From the NCBI RefSeq assembly GCF_014207965.1, contig NZ_JACHLM010000007.1, positions 1 through 64,000 of the forward strand: a stretch of DNA of 64,000 nt, written 5' to 3'. Each line of letters opens with the position of its first letter. Position 1 is the stretch's first letter. A model generated the notes under the pieces. It worked only from the letters and a program-made list of their open reading frames with translations. It searched no databases and was not told where the DNA came from. Below are positions 8,642 through 17,050 of this stretch, piece by piece. A program made the translations under genes and the position numbers. Source of the stretch: Brevundimonas bullata (GTDB lineage: Bacteria; Pseudomonadota; Alphaproteobacteria; Caulobacterales; Caulobacteraceae).

Positions 8642-9850
8642 ATGTCGCAAGCCCTCAGCGAGCGGACGGTCACGATCGTCAAAGCCACAGTTCCAGCCCT
8701 TCAGGCCCATGGCTTGGACATTGTCCGGGAGATGTACGCCCGGATGTTCCAAAATCCGGAAATTCGCGATCTCTTCAATCAGTCGCATCATGGGGATTCT
8801 GGCTCTCAGCCCCGCGCGCTCACAGGCGCAATCCTCGCCTATGCCGCCAATATCGACAATCTCGGCGCCCTGACGGCCGCAGTTGAACGCATTGCGCAGA
8901 AGCATGTCGGACTGCAGATCATGCCAGACCATTACCCCCATGTCGCCAGCGCCTTGCTGGGCGCCATCGGCCACGTCCTGGGCGAGGCTGCGACCGAGGA
9001 CGTTCTCACCGCCTGGGGCGAGGCCTACTGGTTCCTCGCGAACATCCTCATCACACGCGAGGCGGCCCTGTACGAGAATCTCGCCGCCGCCGAAGGCGGA
9101 TGGAACGGCTGGCGCGCCTTCGAGGTGGCGGAAGTTCAACCCGAGAGTACGGTCATCACCTCCATCATCCTGCGGCCGGTCGATGGTGGCCCGGTGCTGG
9201 CTCACAAGCCTGGACAATACCTCACGTTCTGGCTTGACCTACCCGGGCATTCGCCGATCAAGCGTAACTATTCGATCTCCTCCGCACCAAACGGGGAGAC
9301 CTATCGGATCTCGGTGAAGCGGGAGCCACATGGTCTCGCCTCGACCTGGCTCCACGAAAACGCCCGCCCCGGCCGAATCCTCAAGGTCGGCGCGCCGGCG
9401 GGCGACTTCTTCCTGCCGGATGATCCGCAACGTCCCATCGTGCTCCTGTCCGGCGGCGTCGGCCTGACCCCCATGGTTTCCATGCTGGAGGCGCTGGCGG
9501 CCCGACAACCACAAGCCCGGGTTCACTATGTTCACGGCGCGCGCGATGTCGCCTCCCACGCCATGGGCGATCATGTTCGCCGACTCGCCGCCGCCATTCC
9601 TGCCAGCCGCAACACTGTCTTCTACGAAAGCGTGCCGGAGGCCGCGAACCTGGCCGACCACGAACGAACTGGACGGATCTCAGGCGCCTGGCTGGCCTCG
9701 GAAACACCGGTGAAAGAAGCCGACTACTACTTGTGCGGCCCCCGCCCCTTCTTGCGAGCCCTGGTCTCCGACCTGGTCGCCATCGGGGTGTCCGCCGATC
9801 GCATCCACTATGAGTTCTTCGGCCCTGCCGACGAAGCCCTGGCGGCCTGA
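8642..9850 (+). CDS. hmp: Flavohaemoglobin, nitric oxide dioxygenase
   Basis: The 402-residue protein oxidises nitric oxide to nitrate with oxygen and NAD(P)H in the cytoplasm. It has an N-terminal globin domain with proximal haem His88 (QKHVGLQI) and the tail Tyr/Glu pocket. A ferredoxin-reductase FAD domain follows with RNYS at 208-211, then an NAD domain with GGVGLTP (271-277), CGPRPF (365-370) and the C-terminal FFGP. Length and domain order are those of E. coli Hmp. The 165 bp upstream contain no obvious long inverted repeat, so I cannot name the regulator (NsrR or FNR/FixK types are usual). It lies in the same direction as aox and may belong to one nitrosative-stress unit. Confidence 0.95.
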   Translation: MSQALSERTVTIVKATVPALQAHGLDIVREMYARMFQNPEIRDLFNQSHHGDSGSQPRALTGAILAYAANIDNLGALTAAVERIAQKHVGLQIMPDHYPHVASALLGAIGHVLGEAATEDVLTAWGEAYWFLANILITREAALYENLAAAEGGWNGWRAFEVAEVQPESTVITSIILRPVDGGPVLAHKPGQYLTFWLDLPGHSPIKRNYSISSAPNGETYRISVKREPHGLASTWLHENARPGRILKVGAPAGDFFLPDDPQRPIVLLSGGVGLTPMVSMLEALAARQPQARVHYVHGARDVASHAMGDHVRRLAAAIPASRNTVFYESVPEAANLADHERTGRISGAWLASETPVKEADYYLCGPRPFLRALVSDLVAIGVSADRIHYEFFGPADEALAA

Positions 9851-10543
9851 GGGCCGCCCCCTCGTGGTCTGCCGATGTCAGACGTCCTCGACCCGGCGCT
9901 TTTCCGATTCATGCGCCGGTAATCGGACGACTGACAGGCCGTCGAGCCCCATGCCGACAGCTGCGTCAAGTCGATGCTCGGTTACAGGGCGTCGGCGCCT
10001 GCTGTTACTCTCGCCTCAATCATAACGATACTCTTCGAGTTAGCGTTGAGGGCGAGCGAACATGACCGCTTGCCATACGTCGAAGGAACGATTGGAAAGC
10101 GGGAGTTGGGTCGCCTACGCGCCAGATGCGGACATTCCGAAATCTGCAGCAACAGGACATTCAGCTGGCGGCGCGGCCTTGGCCAGCCGAGATAACAGAT
10201 CGAAGCTTGGCTCGGCGAGGGCCGCCGCCCCCTGATCGAGCCGCCGCATAAAGGGCGGGTATCTGTAAAGTCCCACCCCGAGCTGGCATCTGGGCAAAGC
10301 TATGCGATCACTGGAAGGCGTTCATGAACGCCGACGTCCTCAAAAGTGAGGCCCGCACACTTGCGAAGAAAGGAGCGGACTTTGAGAAGAAGCTATTCTC
10401 GGTCACGCCGCTGGCGCGGTCGTTCGACCGCGGTCCCAAACTCGGTTAGGGAACGACCTGTGGGACGTCGCTAACACGCCTCTTTTGAATACGTCGAACG
10501 GAGTTACACTGTGCGTTGTTGAACTGCTTCGGGGCCGCACACT
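9851..10543. other. Gene-poor interval of about 690 bp
   Basis: No gene with recognisable homology is seen. The best small candidate is a plus-strand frame at 10324-10449 (41 residues, MNADVLKSEARTLAKKGADF...), which has a protein-like charged composition but no family. The interval marks the border between the hmp block and the unknown three-gene cassette. Confidence 0.4.
10324..10449 (+). CDS. Possible 41-aa small protein
   Basis: An ATG frame encodes a basic, amphipathic peptide (MNADVLKSEARTLAKKGADF, then KKLFSVTPLARSFDRGPKLG). The codon composition looks less random than the surrounding sequence. It is short, has no recognised family and no strong ribosome-binding site, so it may be chance. 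Confidence 0.22.
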   Translation: MNADVLKSEARTLAKKGADFEKKLFSVTPLARSFDRGPKLG

Positions 10544-11098
10544 TTGCCGACTGATCCGACCTACCTCGGTCTCACCGCCACCAATTGGATTCTGGTCGCT
10601 GCGACCCTGATCGGTCCTATCGCGGCCGTCGTCATCACCATGATGGCAGAGCGAAGACGGGCGAAACATCAGCACAGATCGAACATCGTTCAAACCATCC
10701 TGAACACCCGCATGCGGGCGAACGACGTTCAGTATCAAATGGCGATCATGGCGGTCGCAGTCGAGTATCGAGACGATGCTGAGGTCATGGCCGCCCATCG
10801 CGCCTACATGAACCACGTCGCCATCGAGCCCGGCGAAGGCCACGAACAAGCCCACAACACGCAGACGGGCCAGAAACTGGTCGCGCTGCTCAAGCTACTG
10901 TTCGACAGGATCGGGACTAAATTCTCGGAAGCCGATATCGACAAGATGTCCTACCACACCAAGGGCGTCGGGATGCAGGACGACCTGCTGCATGCCGCCC
11001 TCTTCGGGATGGTCCGGGTCGCCAATGCTCTGGAGCGTCAGGAGCAAATCTTGGCCGCGTCAGTCGGCAAAGACGACGAGCCGGAAACCAAGCAATGA
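10544..11098 (+). CDS. Membrane-anchored unknown protein (DUF6680-like)
   Basis: The 184-residue product has one N-terminal membrane helix (NWILVAATLIGPIAAVVITMM, about residues 14-34) followed by the basic stretch AERRRAKHQHR and an alpha-helical cytosolic domain. The sequence after the helix (IVQTILNTRMRANDVQYQMAIMAV) recalls proteins annotated DUF6680, small membrane-tethered proteins of unknown role. The start is a TTG codon. The first in-frame ATG would fall inside the membrane helix, so the upstream TTG is favoured. The stop overlaps the next start by four bases, which places it first in a three-gene operon that converges on the TerY-P-like triad. Confidence 0.65.
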   Translation: MPTDPTYLGLTATNWILVAATLIGPIAAVVITMMAERRRAKHQHRSNIVQTILNTRMRANDVQYQMAIMAVAVEYRDDAEVMAAHRAYMNHVAIEPGEGHEQAHNTQTGQKLVALLKLLFDRIGTKFSEADIDKMSYHTKGVGMQDDLLHAALFGMVRVANALERQEQILAASVGKDDEPETKQ

Positions 11099-11616
11099 CC
11101 GACGAGTCCAACACCTTCCGCGAAGACTCGCTCTGGCAACGTCTGATCCATGACAGCCAAGGCTTGCTGGGAATGGTCGGGATGGGATTCGCGTGGTTGA
11201 TCGCCCTTGGACCGCTGGGGATGCTGGGCTGGCAATGCCTAACTTGGCTCCAGAACGGCTACTGGGATCGCTGGCCGATCTCTCGCACCCTCGCCGGTTT
11301 TGACATCTATGAACCGGAAACCACATGGGGCGGCGTCCAGAAGATCACCCACTTCCTGTTCGAGTTGCCGACAGCCCTCGGGCTGATGTTCCTAGGGCTC
11401 GCCGGGATGATGGCCTTCGGCGGTTTACTGGTCCTGATCGAGAAATACGCGACCGCTGACGTGAAGGTCTCCTACACGCGAGACGGCCGGTCACAGTCTA
11501 GGCACTACAGGTCGGTTATCCGTAACAGCGAAGAGCAAGTCGTCCGGTTGCTCTACCGTGACATTCCCGATGGCCTGTGGCGGATCACGCAGATCGAATG
11601 GTTGCCCCGCGCATGA
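11095..11616 (+). CDS. Unknown membrane protein, second gene of a three-gene cassette
   Basis: The 173-residue protein has two clear membrane segments: about residues 23-50 (LLGMVGMGFAWLIALGPLGML) and 92-121 (ALGLMFLGLAGMMAFGGLLVLI). A short cytosolic tail of basic and aromatic residues follows. No enzyme motif or named family is recognised. Its start ATG overlaps the stop of the preceding gene (ATGA), and its own stop overlaps the next start in the same way. The three products are therefore probably made in fixed ratio and may form a complex at the membrane. Confidence 0.65.
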   Translation: MTDESNTFREDSLWQRLIHDSQGLLGMVGMGFAWLIALGPLGMLGWQCLTWLQNGYWDRWPISRTLAGFDIYEPETTWGGVQKITHFLFELPTALGLMFLGLAGMMAFGGLLVLIEKYATADVKVSYTRDGRSQSRHYRSVIRNSEEQVVRLLYRDIPDGLWRITQIEWLPRA

Positions 11617-12287
11617 ATTGGAATCCGTTCGCCAAGCTTAGGGCGACGCCTCTCTGTGACGCTCTGTCCAAGGTTACGACGGACAAGATCGCCAACGAGT
11701 TGGCAAAGCCTCCCGAGGATCACGCCGTCCTTGCCCGGATCATCGCCTACCGATCCATGCGAACGGCGAGCGGCTACCTCGAAATGTTCCCAAAGTCGGG
11801 CGTCAAAGTCCCCAATCTCGACGTCGTCGCTTTCGAGACATTGGCCTTCAATGCCTACGCGATCCGCCACGCCTACAACCCCATACCAAGGCTGGGAGCC
11901 GAGGATCACGACGAGGTCCAGGAGAAATACGAACAACTGTTCGACGAGGACGTGAGTGAAGCATTCAAGCTCGCGGCAGGAATTTGCGCCTCATTGGCAG
12001 AACGCGCCACTGGCTGGGATGACCTGATCGAGATCACGAACCGACGTCAGATGCACTACGCCATGGCCAAGTCGGACGACGACATGCACAGCCGGTTCCT
12101 CGGCTATGTCCGAAATTGCCAGACTTCGGCACGGGCCAAGATCACCTACGATGTCGCGCCGGTTCAGCCGGGCAAGCACGGAGACAAGCTGCTCATGCTG
12201 ACGATGGGATACGCCTACGTGCACATCCCCCCCCAAGCTCGCGAGATCGACAAGGTTATCGAGGACCACGGATTCCGCGCTTACTAG
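11613..12287 (+). CDS. Unknown soluble protein, third gene of the cassette
   Basis: From the ATG at 11613, overlapping the previous stop, this encodes a 224-residue protein (MNWNPFAKLRATPLCDAL...). It is rich in helix-forming residues with blocks such as ELAKPPEDHAVLARIIAYR and TGWDDLIEITNRRQMHYAM. It has no signal peptide, membrane helix or recognised catalytic motif. A frame opening at 11577 exists upstream, but the coupled ATGA start is more credible. The gene ends 22 bp from the convergent kinase gene. A two-membrane-protein-plus-soluble-protein cassette next to a candidate defence module is suggestive of an accessory system, but function is unknown. Confidence 0.6.
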   Translation: MNWNPFAKLRATPLCDALSKVTTDKIANELAKPPEDHAVLARIIAYRSMRTASGYLEMFPKSGVKVPNLDVVAFETLAFNAYAIRHAYNPIPRLGAEDHDEVQEKYEQLFDEDVSEAFKLAAGICASLAERATGWDDLIEITNRRQMHYAMAKSDDDMHSRFLGYVRNCQTSARAKITYDVAPVQPGKHGDKLLMLTMGYAYVHIPPQAREIDKVIEDHGFRAY

Positions 12288-12309
12288 CGGAATCGGAAAG
12301 CCCCGCTCC

Positions 12310-14229
12310 TCATGCCGCGCGCTGCCTAGCTAGGGCCAGCTGCAGATCGTCCCACGCGGACTTGAGGAAAGGCTCGAGGCGGGTTCTGGCCGCCAAAATG
12401 TTCACCTGAGACGTCAGGAGTTCTCGCGGCCCGGCCTGCAGTCGGTCCACGAGCTGCTTTCGCCGGGTCTCGATCATTTCCTCGACCCGACGGGTCTCGC
12501 GCGGATCGACAGGCGCAGCGGGGTTGAACCGGAACCGGCTTTCATGTTGCCGGCGCCAACCGACGAGCGCATCGCAGAGCGAGGGGCCGAACCCCCGCAG
12601 ATTGAGGATCTTGTAGCGCTCGACATCGGCGGCGGTCTCGATGCCGAACGACGCCAAAGTCGCGGCCCGACCGGGACCGACGCCGGTAATCTGCGCCCGG
12701 TCGATGCGGAAGCGGTCAAGGTACTGAACCTTCTGGTGCGCTTCGCGCTTCGCCTGGAGCTCAGCCAGAAGCTTCACCCTGCGCGCGGGAAGACCCTTGT
12801 ACTCGGTATGGGAGTCAGACAACTGACCCTTCAGGCTCAGGAAGGCGGCGACGGTCGCCTGGTCCCTCCACCGCCCTTCCAACTGGTTCCAGGTCGCCTG
12901 AGCTGCGTTGACGGCGGCGGCCAGCGCCTGGCGCCTAGCCGCCGATACGCGGGGCCAGACGGCGAACGCCACCCCTGCACCGATCATGCCGCCCATGGGC
13001 CCCACGCCGCCGTCGGATCCGCACGCGACAAGGCCGATGCAGGCCGCCGCCACCGAGGCCGCAATCCGCACCTGCTTCAGGAGGGGAGACGGGACGTCCA
13101 TCCCGGCTGGCGACTTCCAGAGCCCGGCGGACGGGAGCGCCGGGTCGGGCGGCGGCGGCGCGACGCGCTCGATCTGGCTCCACAGTGCGGCGATGTTGAT
13201 AGTCTGCCCGGCCTCACCCCGGATGCGCTGGCCAAAGAGACGCGCTCCGGTCTGGCCTTCAATCACGCACCAGGGGCATGCAGCCAGATGCGAAGGATAG
13301 AAATGCGCGCCTGAAGCGGTGCAGGGTTTGAGGGCGGCTTTCAGCGTGTCGAGCGCCGAGACCCAGTCCGCCGGGGTCGGCCGGGGGCGTCCCGGCGTCG
13401 GGGCGAACGCCGCATCGAACAGACCCGAGATCCTCGGGCCGAGGACCGCCAGGTCGATCGTGCCCGGCGGCCGGTCCATCATCATGGTCTTGCGGTGAGG
13501 GCCGTAGGCGAAGCGCCGCTCGGCGATCGCCCTTTCGATCGGCATCTCCCCGCGCCCGGACCAGACCCCCGCGTAGGGATGACGCCCCATGCAAAGCAGA
13601 TGGAAGATCAGGACCGCCATTCCGAATGCGTCATGGTCCGGGGTGCGGACCAGACCCTTGAACGACCGGCCGTGGAGCTCGGGCGGCGTGAAGAGCGCGA
13701 CCCCGACATCACAGGTGAGGACGCCGTTCGGCTTGGGCGTCTGGAACGAGTCGCAGTCGATAAGGACGACACGGCCGTCACGCCCGACCAGAAGATGGCC
13801 GTGGTTGACATCGCCGATGATGTAACCGGTCCGGTGAACCGCTCTGAAGGCTCTGGCGACGTTGGAGGCGACGTGAACTAGGAAGCGGAAATCGGCCTCC
13901 GGGAAGGACCCGGCCCTGCTCTTTGGACTGTAGAGCTCATGCGCATCGGAATGCGCCGCGACTCTGGGCATGATGAAGCCCGTCACCTCCCGGCAGCCAT
14001 TGAGGACCAGATCCAGAGGCCAGGCCGCGACCTTGGACAGGTCTCCGCCGGGCATCGCCGCCATGAGCCGAAGCTTCTCCACCTTGGCGGGGCTCGGCGG
14101 CTTCAGATAGATCTTGGTGACGCGATCGGTTGCGTCGGAGAGCGACCACACCGCGCCTTCGCCGCCCTTGCCGATCTCCGCGAGGAGTCTCAGAGGCTTT
14201 CCGGTGCTGGCGACGACCAGGTTCGACAT
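12310..14229 (-). CDS. Protein kinase with C-terminal helix-hairpin-helix domain (TerY-P triad kinase, YegI-like)
   Basis: The 639-residue protein begins with a eukaryote-like kinase fold. It has a Gly-rich loop GKGGEGAVW (20-28), Lys39 in VTKIYLK, a catalytic-loop Asp140 in IGDVNHGHLLV and a metal-site DCD at 158-160 in place of DFG. A possible zinc pair follows (CPWC, 318-321), then two hydrophobic segments (about 387-403 and 408-426), a coiled-coil stretch (430-500), and two helix-hairpin-helix motifs (ITGVGPGRAATLASFGI at 514-530 and LNLRGFGPSLCDALVGW at 542-558). The last step suggests nucleic-acid contact. It lies 5 bp downstream of the PP2C phosphatase gene, matching the known VWA/PP2C/kinase triad. 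Confidence 0.85.
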   Translation of the reverse strand: MSNLVVASTGKPLRLLAEIGKGGEGAVWSLSDATDRVTKIYLKPPSPAKVEKLRLMAAMPGGDLSKVAAWPLDLVLNGCREVTGFIMPRVAAHSDAHELYSPKSRAGSFPEADFRFLVHVASNVARAFRAVHRTGYIIGDVNHGHLLVGRDGRVVLIDCDSFQTPKPNGVLTCDVGVALFTPPELHGRSFKGLVRTPDHDAFGMAVLIFHLLCMGRHPYAGVWSGRGEMPIERAIAERRFAYGPHRKTMMMDRPPGTIDLAVLGPRISGLFDAAFAPTPGRPRPTPADWVSALDTLKAALKPCTASGAHFYPSHLAACPWCVIEGQTGARLFGQRIRGEAGQTINIAALWSQIERVAPPPPDPALPSAGLWKSPAGMDVPSPLLKQVRIAASVAAACIGLVACGSDGGVGPMGGMIGAGVAFAVWPRVSAARRQALAAAVNAAQATWNQLEGRWRDQATVAAFLSLKGQLSDSHTEYKGLPARRVKLLAELQAKREAHQKVQYLDRFRIDRAQITGVGPGRAATLASFGIETAADVERYKILNLRGFGPSLCDALVGWRRQHESRFRFNPAAPVDPRETRRVEEMIETRRKQLVDRLQAGPRELLTSQVNILAARTRLEPFLKSAWDDLQLALARQRAA

Positions 14230-14234
14230 CGAAC

Positions 14235-15002
14235 TTACGAGACCGTCCGGGTGGCGATGACCAGGGTCAGATCGTCATCGGCCCGCTCGCTGACGCGGGG
14301 CGAAGCCAGGAAGCCGGCCAGTCCCGTCGACAGACGCTCCACCTCGCCGACCGCCTCCGCCGACCGAAGCGGCGCCAGCACCCCTTCGAAGAAGGGATCG
14401 TGGGCGCTCCGCTCCGAGTAGTTGAGCGCCAGGGCTTCGAGACCGTCCGTCATCAGGGCGATCTCGAAGACGGACGGACGGATGCCGGCCAGGTCGGGCG
14501 GGCTTGCCCCTTCCGGATCGGTCAGAAACCGCGTCATGTTGGCGTACTCGCCCTTCTGGGGCCAGAAAACCCAGGACCAGCCCTCCTCCGCGTCGTCGCG
14601 CAGGGCAATGACGCCGTCGCCGATCTGCCCCGCCGCACCGCCATCGCGCGTCAGGGCGACAAGCAGCAGGGTGCAGGCGAAGTCACGCGCGGGCAGGTTT
14701 TCAGAATCCGCTTGGGCCAGCACGGCCGCACGGGCCTCATCGAAGGCGGAAGCCACCAGCGCCGGCCAGTCTGTCGCCTCCTGATGACCGGCGCGCATGG
14801 ATGCGAGCGCCTGCCGGACAGCGACCTCGGCCCCGACTTCGGCGCGTTTCGCACTGCCCGCCCCATCAGAGACGGCGGCGAGAAAGACACCGTCGGCGGA
14901 CCAGACCTCGAACCGGTCTTGGCAGACTTCGTCGCGCTTCAGATGGGACGAGCCCGTCGTCCTCGCCGCAGCATGGCGCCACATCAGCCGGCTACGGCCC
15001 AT
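14235..15002 (-). CDS. PP2C-type protein phosphatase (TerY-P triad, YegK-like)
   Basis: The 255-residue protein carries PP2C metal-binding motifs: Asp29 in VCQDR, SDGAGSA at 45-51, an IGDGVIAL block, LMTDGLEAL, and the C-terminal RADDDLTLV. These chelate two Mn/Mg ions used to hydrolyse phospho-Ser/Thr. In the triad it is thought to reverse the action of the neighbouring kinase on shared substrates. Its start overlaps the upstream VWA gene by 19 bases. A second possible start is the Met at residue 7. It is cytosolic, with no signal peptide or membrane segment. Confidence 0.88.
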   Translation of the reverse strand: MGRSRLMWRHAAARTTGSSHLKRDEVCQDRFEVWSADGVFLAAVSDGAGSAKRAEVGAEVAVRQALASMRAGHQEATDWPALVASAFDEARAAVLAQADSENLPARDFACTLLLVALTRDGGAAGQIGDGVIALRDDAEEGWSWVFWPQKGEYANMTRFLTDPEGASPPDLAGIRPSVFEIALMTDGLEALALNYSERSAHDPFFEGVLAPLRSAEAVGEVERLSTGLAGFLASPRVSERADDDLTLVIATRTVS

Positions 15003-15661
15003 CCGTCTGGAGCCGTCGGGTTGTCGAGTGGGACCGCATCGCCCGGCTGTGACCTCGAGACGCTGCCCAGGGAGTTTGAAAGCCAGACGAAGAGCTCCCG
15101 GAAGGCCAGCCCTTTGAGCTTGAGGGGCGTGCGCGTGGTGAGAGCCTTCAGCCGCTCGACATCCGCCCCCTCGACCGCCACGGCATAGAACATGAACGCC
15201 TTGCTCTCCTCGCCGGCGCGGATCGCGGCTTTGGCTGCCGAGACGTCGTCAGTCGGTTCGCCGTCCGTGATCAGGAAGACCCAGGGGCGGTAGTAGCCGA
15301 CCCCATTGGCCCGGTAGGCTGACTTCCGCTCTTCAATAAGGGAAAGGGCCGTCTGGACCGCGGCGCCCATGGGGGTGTCCCCGGTCGGCCGCAGATCATT
15401 AAGGTAGAACTGATCGGGCGTCACGAAGGTCTGGACCACCTCGACTGGGCCGAAGGTGACGACGGCGAGCTCGACCCGTTTAGCGGCCATGCTGTCGCTC
15501 TTCATCTCCTCGATGAAGACCTTCAGGCCCTCGTTGAGATGCTGGATCTTGGCGCCTGACATCGACATCGACGTGTCCAGCAGCAGCACGCACGGGCAGC
15601 GCGGTTCAGGATTGTCCGCGAACTCCACACCCGCGAATGGCACTTGATCATAGTCTGACAT
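14984..15661 (-). CDS. von Willebrand factor A domain protein (TerY/YegL-like)
   Basis: From the ATG at 15661 ([14 protein letters not shown]) this is a 225-residue single VWA domain. The metal-ion-dependent adhesion site is complete: DTSMS (29-33), a Thr in PTGDTPMG, and the Asp in [10 protein letters not shown]. Such TerY-type proteins are thought to bridge partners in a kinase/phosphatase stress switch. It is the first gene of the triad, and the PP2C gene overlaps its end. The longer open frame upstream (to 15718) begins with Cys- and Arg-rich residues unlike the family, so the internal ATG was chosen. Confidence 0.88.
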   Translation of the reverse strand: MSDYDQVPFAGVEFADNPEPRCPCVLLLDTSMSMSGAKIQHLNEGLKVFIEEMKSDSMAAKRVELAVVTFGPVEVVQTFVTPDQFYLNDLRPTGDTPMGAAVQTALSLIEERKSAYRANGVGYYRPWVFLITDGEPTDDVSAAKAAIRAGEESKAFMFYAVAVEGADVERLKALTTRTPLKLKGLAFRELFVWLSNSLGSVSRSQPGDAVPLDNPTAPDGWAVAG

Positions 15662-15743
15662 CAGATCCCCCGAACTGCAGTGACAACGTTGGCCCGACTT
15701 GCAGCCCCTCACCACCACACGTCATAGTGGGATTAGTGGGGAG

Positions 15744-15952
15744 ATGGCGATGAAATTCGGATTGAGAAAGCCGAGCTTGCGCAAAAGCTTCGCGGCGCGG
15801 ACATCCCTCAAGCGGGTCGTGCGACATAGTCTCGGCGTCAAGGCACCGCGCGTTGCAGCTGGCTAACGAATCCCAAGAAAGCTGCCTACAATCGCGTCTA
15901 TGCTCGTTCGACGGTCAGCCTTTGGGCGCTGCTGTCGCGCCTATTCAAATAG
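15744..15952 (+). pseudogene. Small Lys/Arg-rich protein, frameshifted
   Basis: An ATG frame gives MAMKFGLRKPSLRKSFAART and then SLKRVVRHSLGVKAPR before it goes off into an early stop at 15864. Shifting by one base near 15850 continues as CSWLTNPKKAAYNRVYARST and ends at 15952. The combined pattern, a KPSLRK..ART start plus a NPKKAAYN.VY.R block after a PRG turn, is one I recognise from small hypothetical proteins in many bacteria and phages. A single lost base explains the break. Function of the family is not known to me. Confidence 0.6.
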
Positions 15953-16540
15953 TGTCAAACGGGTCGAAAAAGCCGTGCTCTAAAGCGGACCTTTGTAAAT
16001 ACCGATAGGAGTCATCCTCGGTCGTTCAGTAGCGTGGTTTAGCGCGCCTTAAGGGGCTCCAGCGTAGGCGCGCCCGGCGCGATTCGAACTTCTATATCGA
16101 CATGTTGAATCTATCCGCGATCGACAGACGCTTGAGTCGCCCCGACCGCTGTGAACACCGTCTGCATGGAGCTCACGGTCAAAGGGACGGCACAACTAGA
16201 AAGCTACCGGGAGCAGCTGCCAACGGCAGCGGACGAAGCGCGGTCTCCGTGGGCCGCCGAGTCATTGACGTGGGAATTCGTGCTCGTTCGCGAGAACGAA
16301 AAGGAAAGAAAACCAGAACTGCGTGTGCAAATTTTGCACACGTCGCCCCACAACCTACTGATTACACACCATAATCAGCACCATCCATCATCGGGGCGAC
16401 GGACAGCCTGTGGGCGTTATTCATCGGCATTTTTTAGCAAGATCAAAAAGTTGGAAGGCGGCGTGGGCACTCGAATTCGCGACGTCTTGCAACGTTTTTC
16501 CGGGTTCTCGACACCTCAGCGCGCACAGGACGCACACGAA
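15953..16540. other. Degenerate intergenic DNA of about 590 bp
   Basis: Base composition drops and no credible gene is visible. An open frame from 16151 runs into the integrase stub in phase, but its content (His-, Pro- and Ser-rich runs such as NLLITHHNQHHPSSG) is not protein-like. The interval looks like decayed mobile DNA between the TerY-P triad and the integrase stub. Confidence 0.4.
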
Positions 16541-16687
16541 ATGGCGACGTACTCGAAACTCCCGTCAGGAACGTGGCGGGTCCAGGAGAGACCGAAGGGG
16601 CGCTATATAGGCGAGACCCTGCTCAAATGCGATGGCGCGCGCCGCTGGCGACCGGGGGCCGGGGGCCGGGGGCCGAGGGCCGGATGA
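16541..16687 (+). pseudogene. N-terminal stub of a tyrosine integrase
   Basis: The frame from 16541 reads MATYSKLPSGTWRVQERPKG, then RYIGETLLKCDGARRW. This matches the arm-binding start of many proteobacterial phage and island integrases (pattern MAT..KLPSGTWR.Q.R.KGRY..ETF...DAR.W). Homology ends at about residue 37, where a run of GGGGGCC heptamers begins, and the frame stops at 16687. The catalytic domain is missing entirely. This is therefore the relic of a lost integrated element, and the repeat may mark the deletion junction. Confidence 0.65.
16654..16681 (+). repeat. GGGGGCC heptamer tandem repeat
   Basis: Three exact copies of GGGGGCC lie head to tail at 16654-16674, followed by one variant GAGGGCC. 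The array starts exactly where similarity of the integrase stub ends. Such G-runs can form quadruplexes or slip during replication, and the copy number may vary. Confidence 0.8.
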
Positions 16688-16734
16688 ATCGCCCCCTTCT
16701 GGAGCGCCCGATGAGAACCATCGTGCCATCCCGC

Positions 16735-16880
16735 CCTTACTCAAATCAAGTAATAAAAATCACTATCAATCACCCCGCTGAGCGAAAGCTAAAAACTAGC
16801 GGCAACTTTATTTATACTAATAAATAAAGCGGTAAACGGAACAAAACCGAATATCTATCGCTATACATGAAGGACGCATA
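16735..16880. promoter_or_regulatory. AT-rich promoter-like stretch upstream of the HWE kinase
   Basis: This is the most AT-rich part of the window, with runs such as CAAGTAATAAAAATCAC and TTTATTTATACTAATAAAT. It sits 170-310 bp upstream of the kinase start at 17051. No complete sigma-factor consensus can be assigned with confidence. It may be a promoter region or foreign DNA left by the lost element. Confidence 0.35.
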
Positions 16881-17050
16881 ATTTTACGCCTCCACCCCTT
16901 CAAGCGCCCAACCCGCCACGGCGCCTAGCCGCGGCTTTAGGCCCGAGTTTGGGCGTCTGTTCTGAAATCACATAGCAGGCGATCGCTCCCCTCCCTCACA
17001 GGCTCTCACCCGTCGCGACAACCTCGACGGCGCAGAGCAGAAGGCCGCAC

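Noticed and set aside
16060..16110. A tRNA-like TTCGAATC segment on the minus strand with a GC-rich tail
   Set aside because: The arms of the supposed T-stem do not pair and no anticodon arm or acceptor stem is found.
16151..16540. Open frame running in phase into the integrase stub
   Set aside because: His/Pro/Ser-rich runs, no homology pattern and low-GC background; the homologous part starts only at the ATG at 16541.
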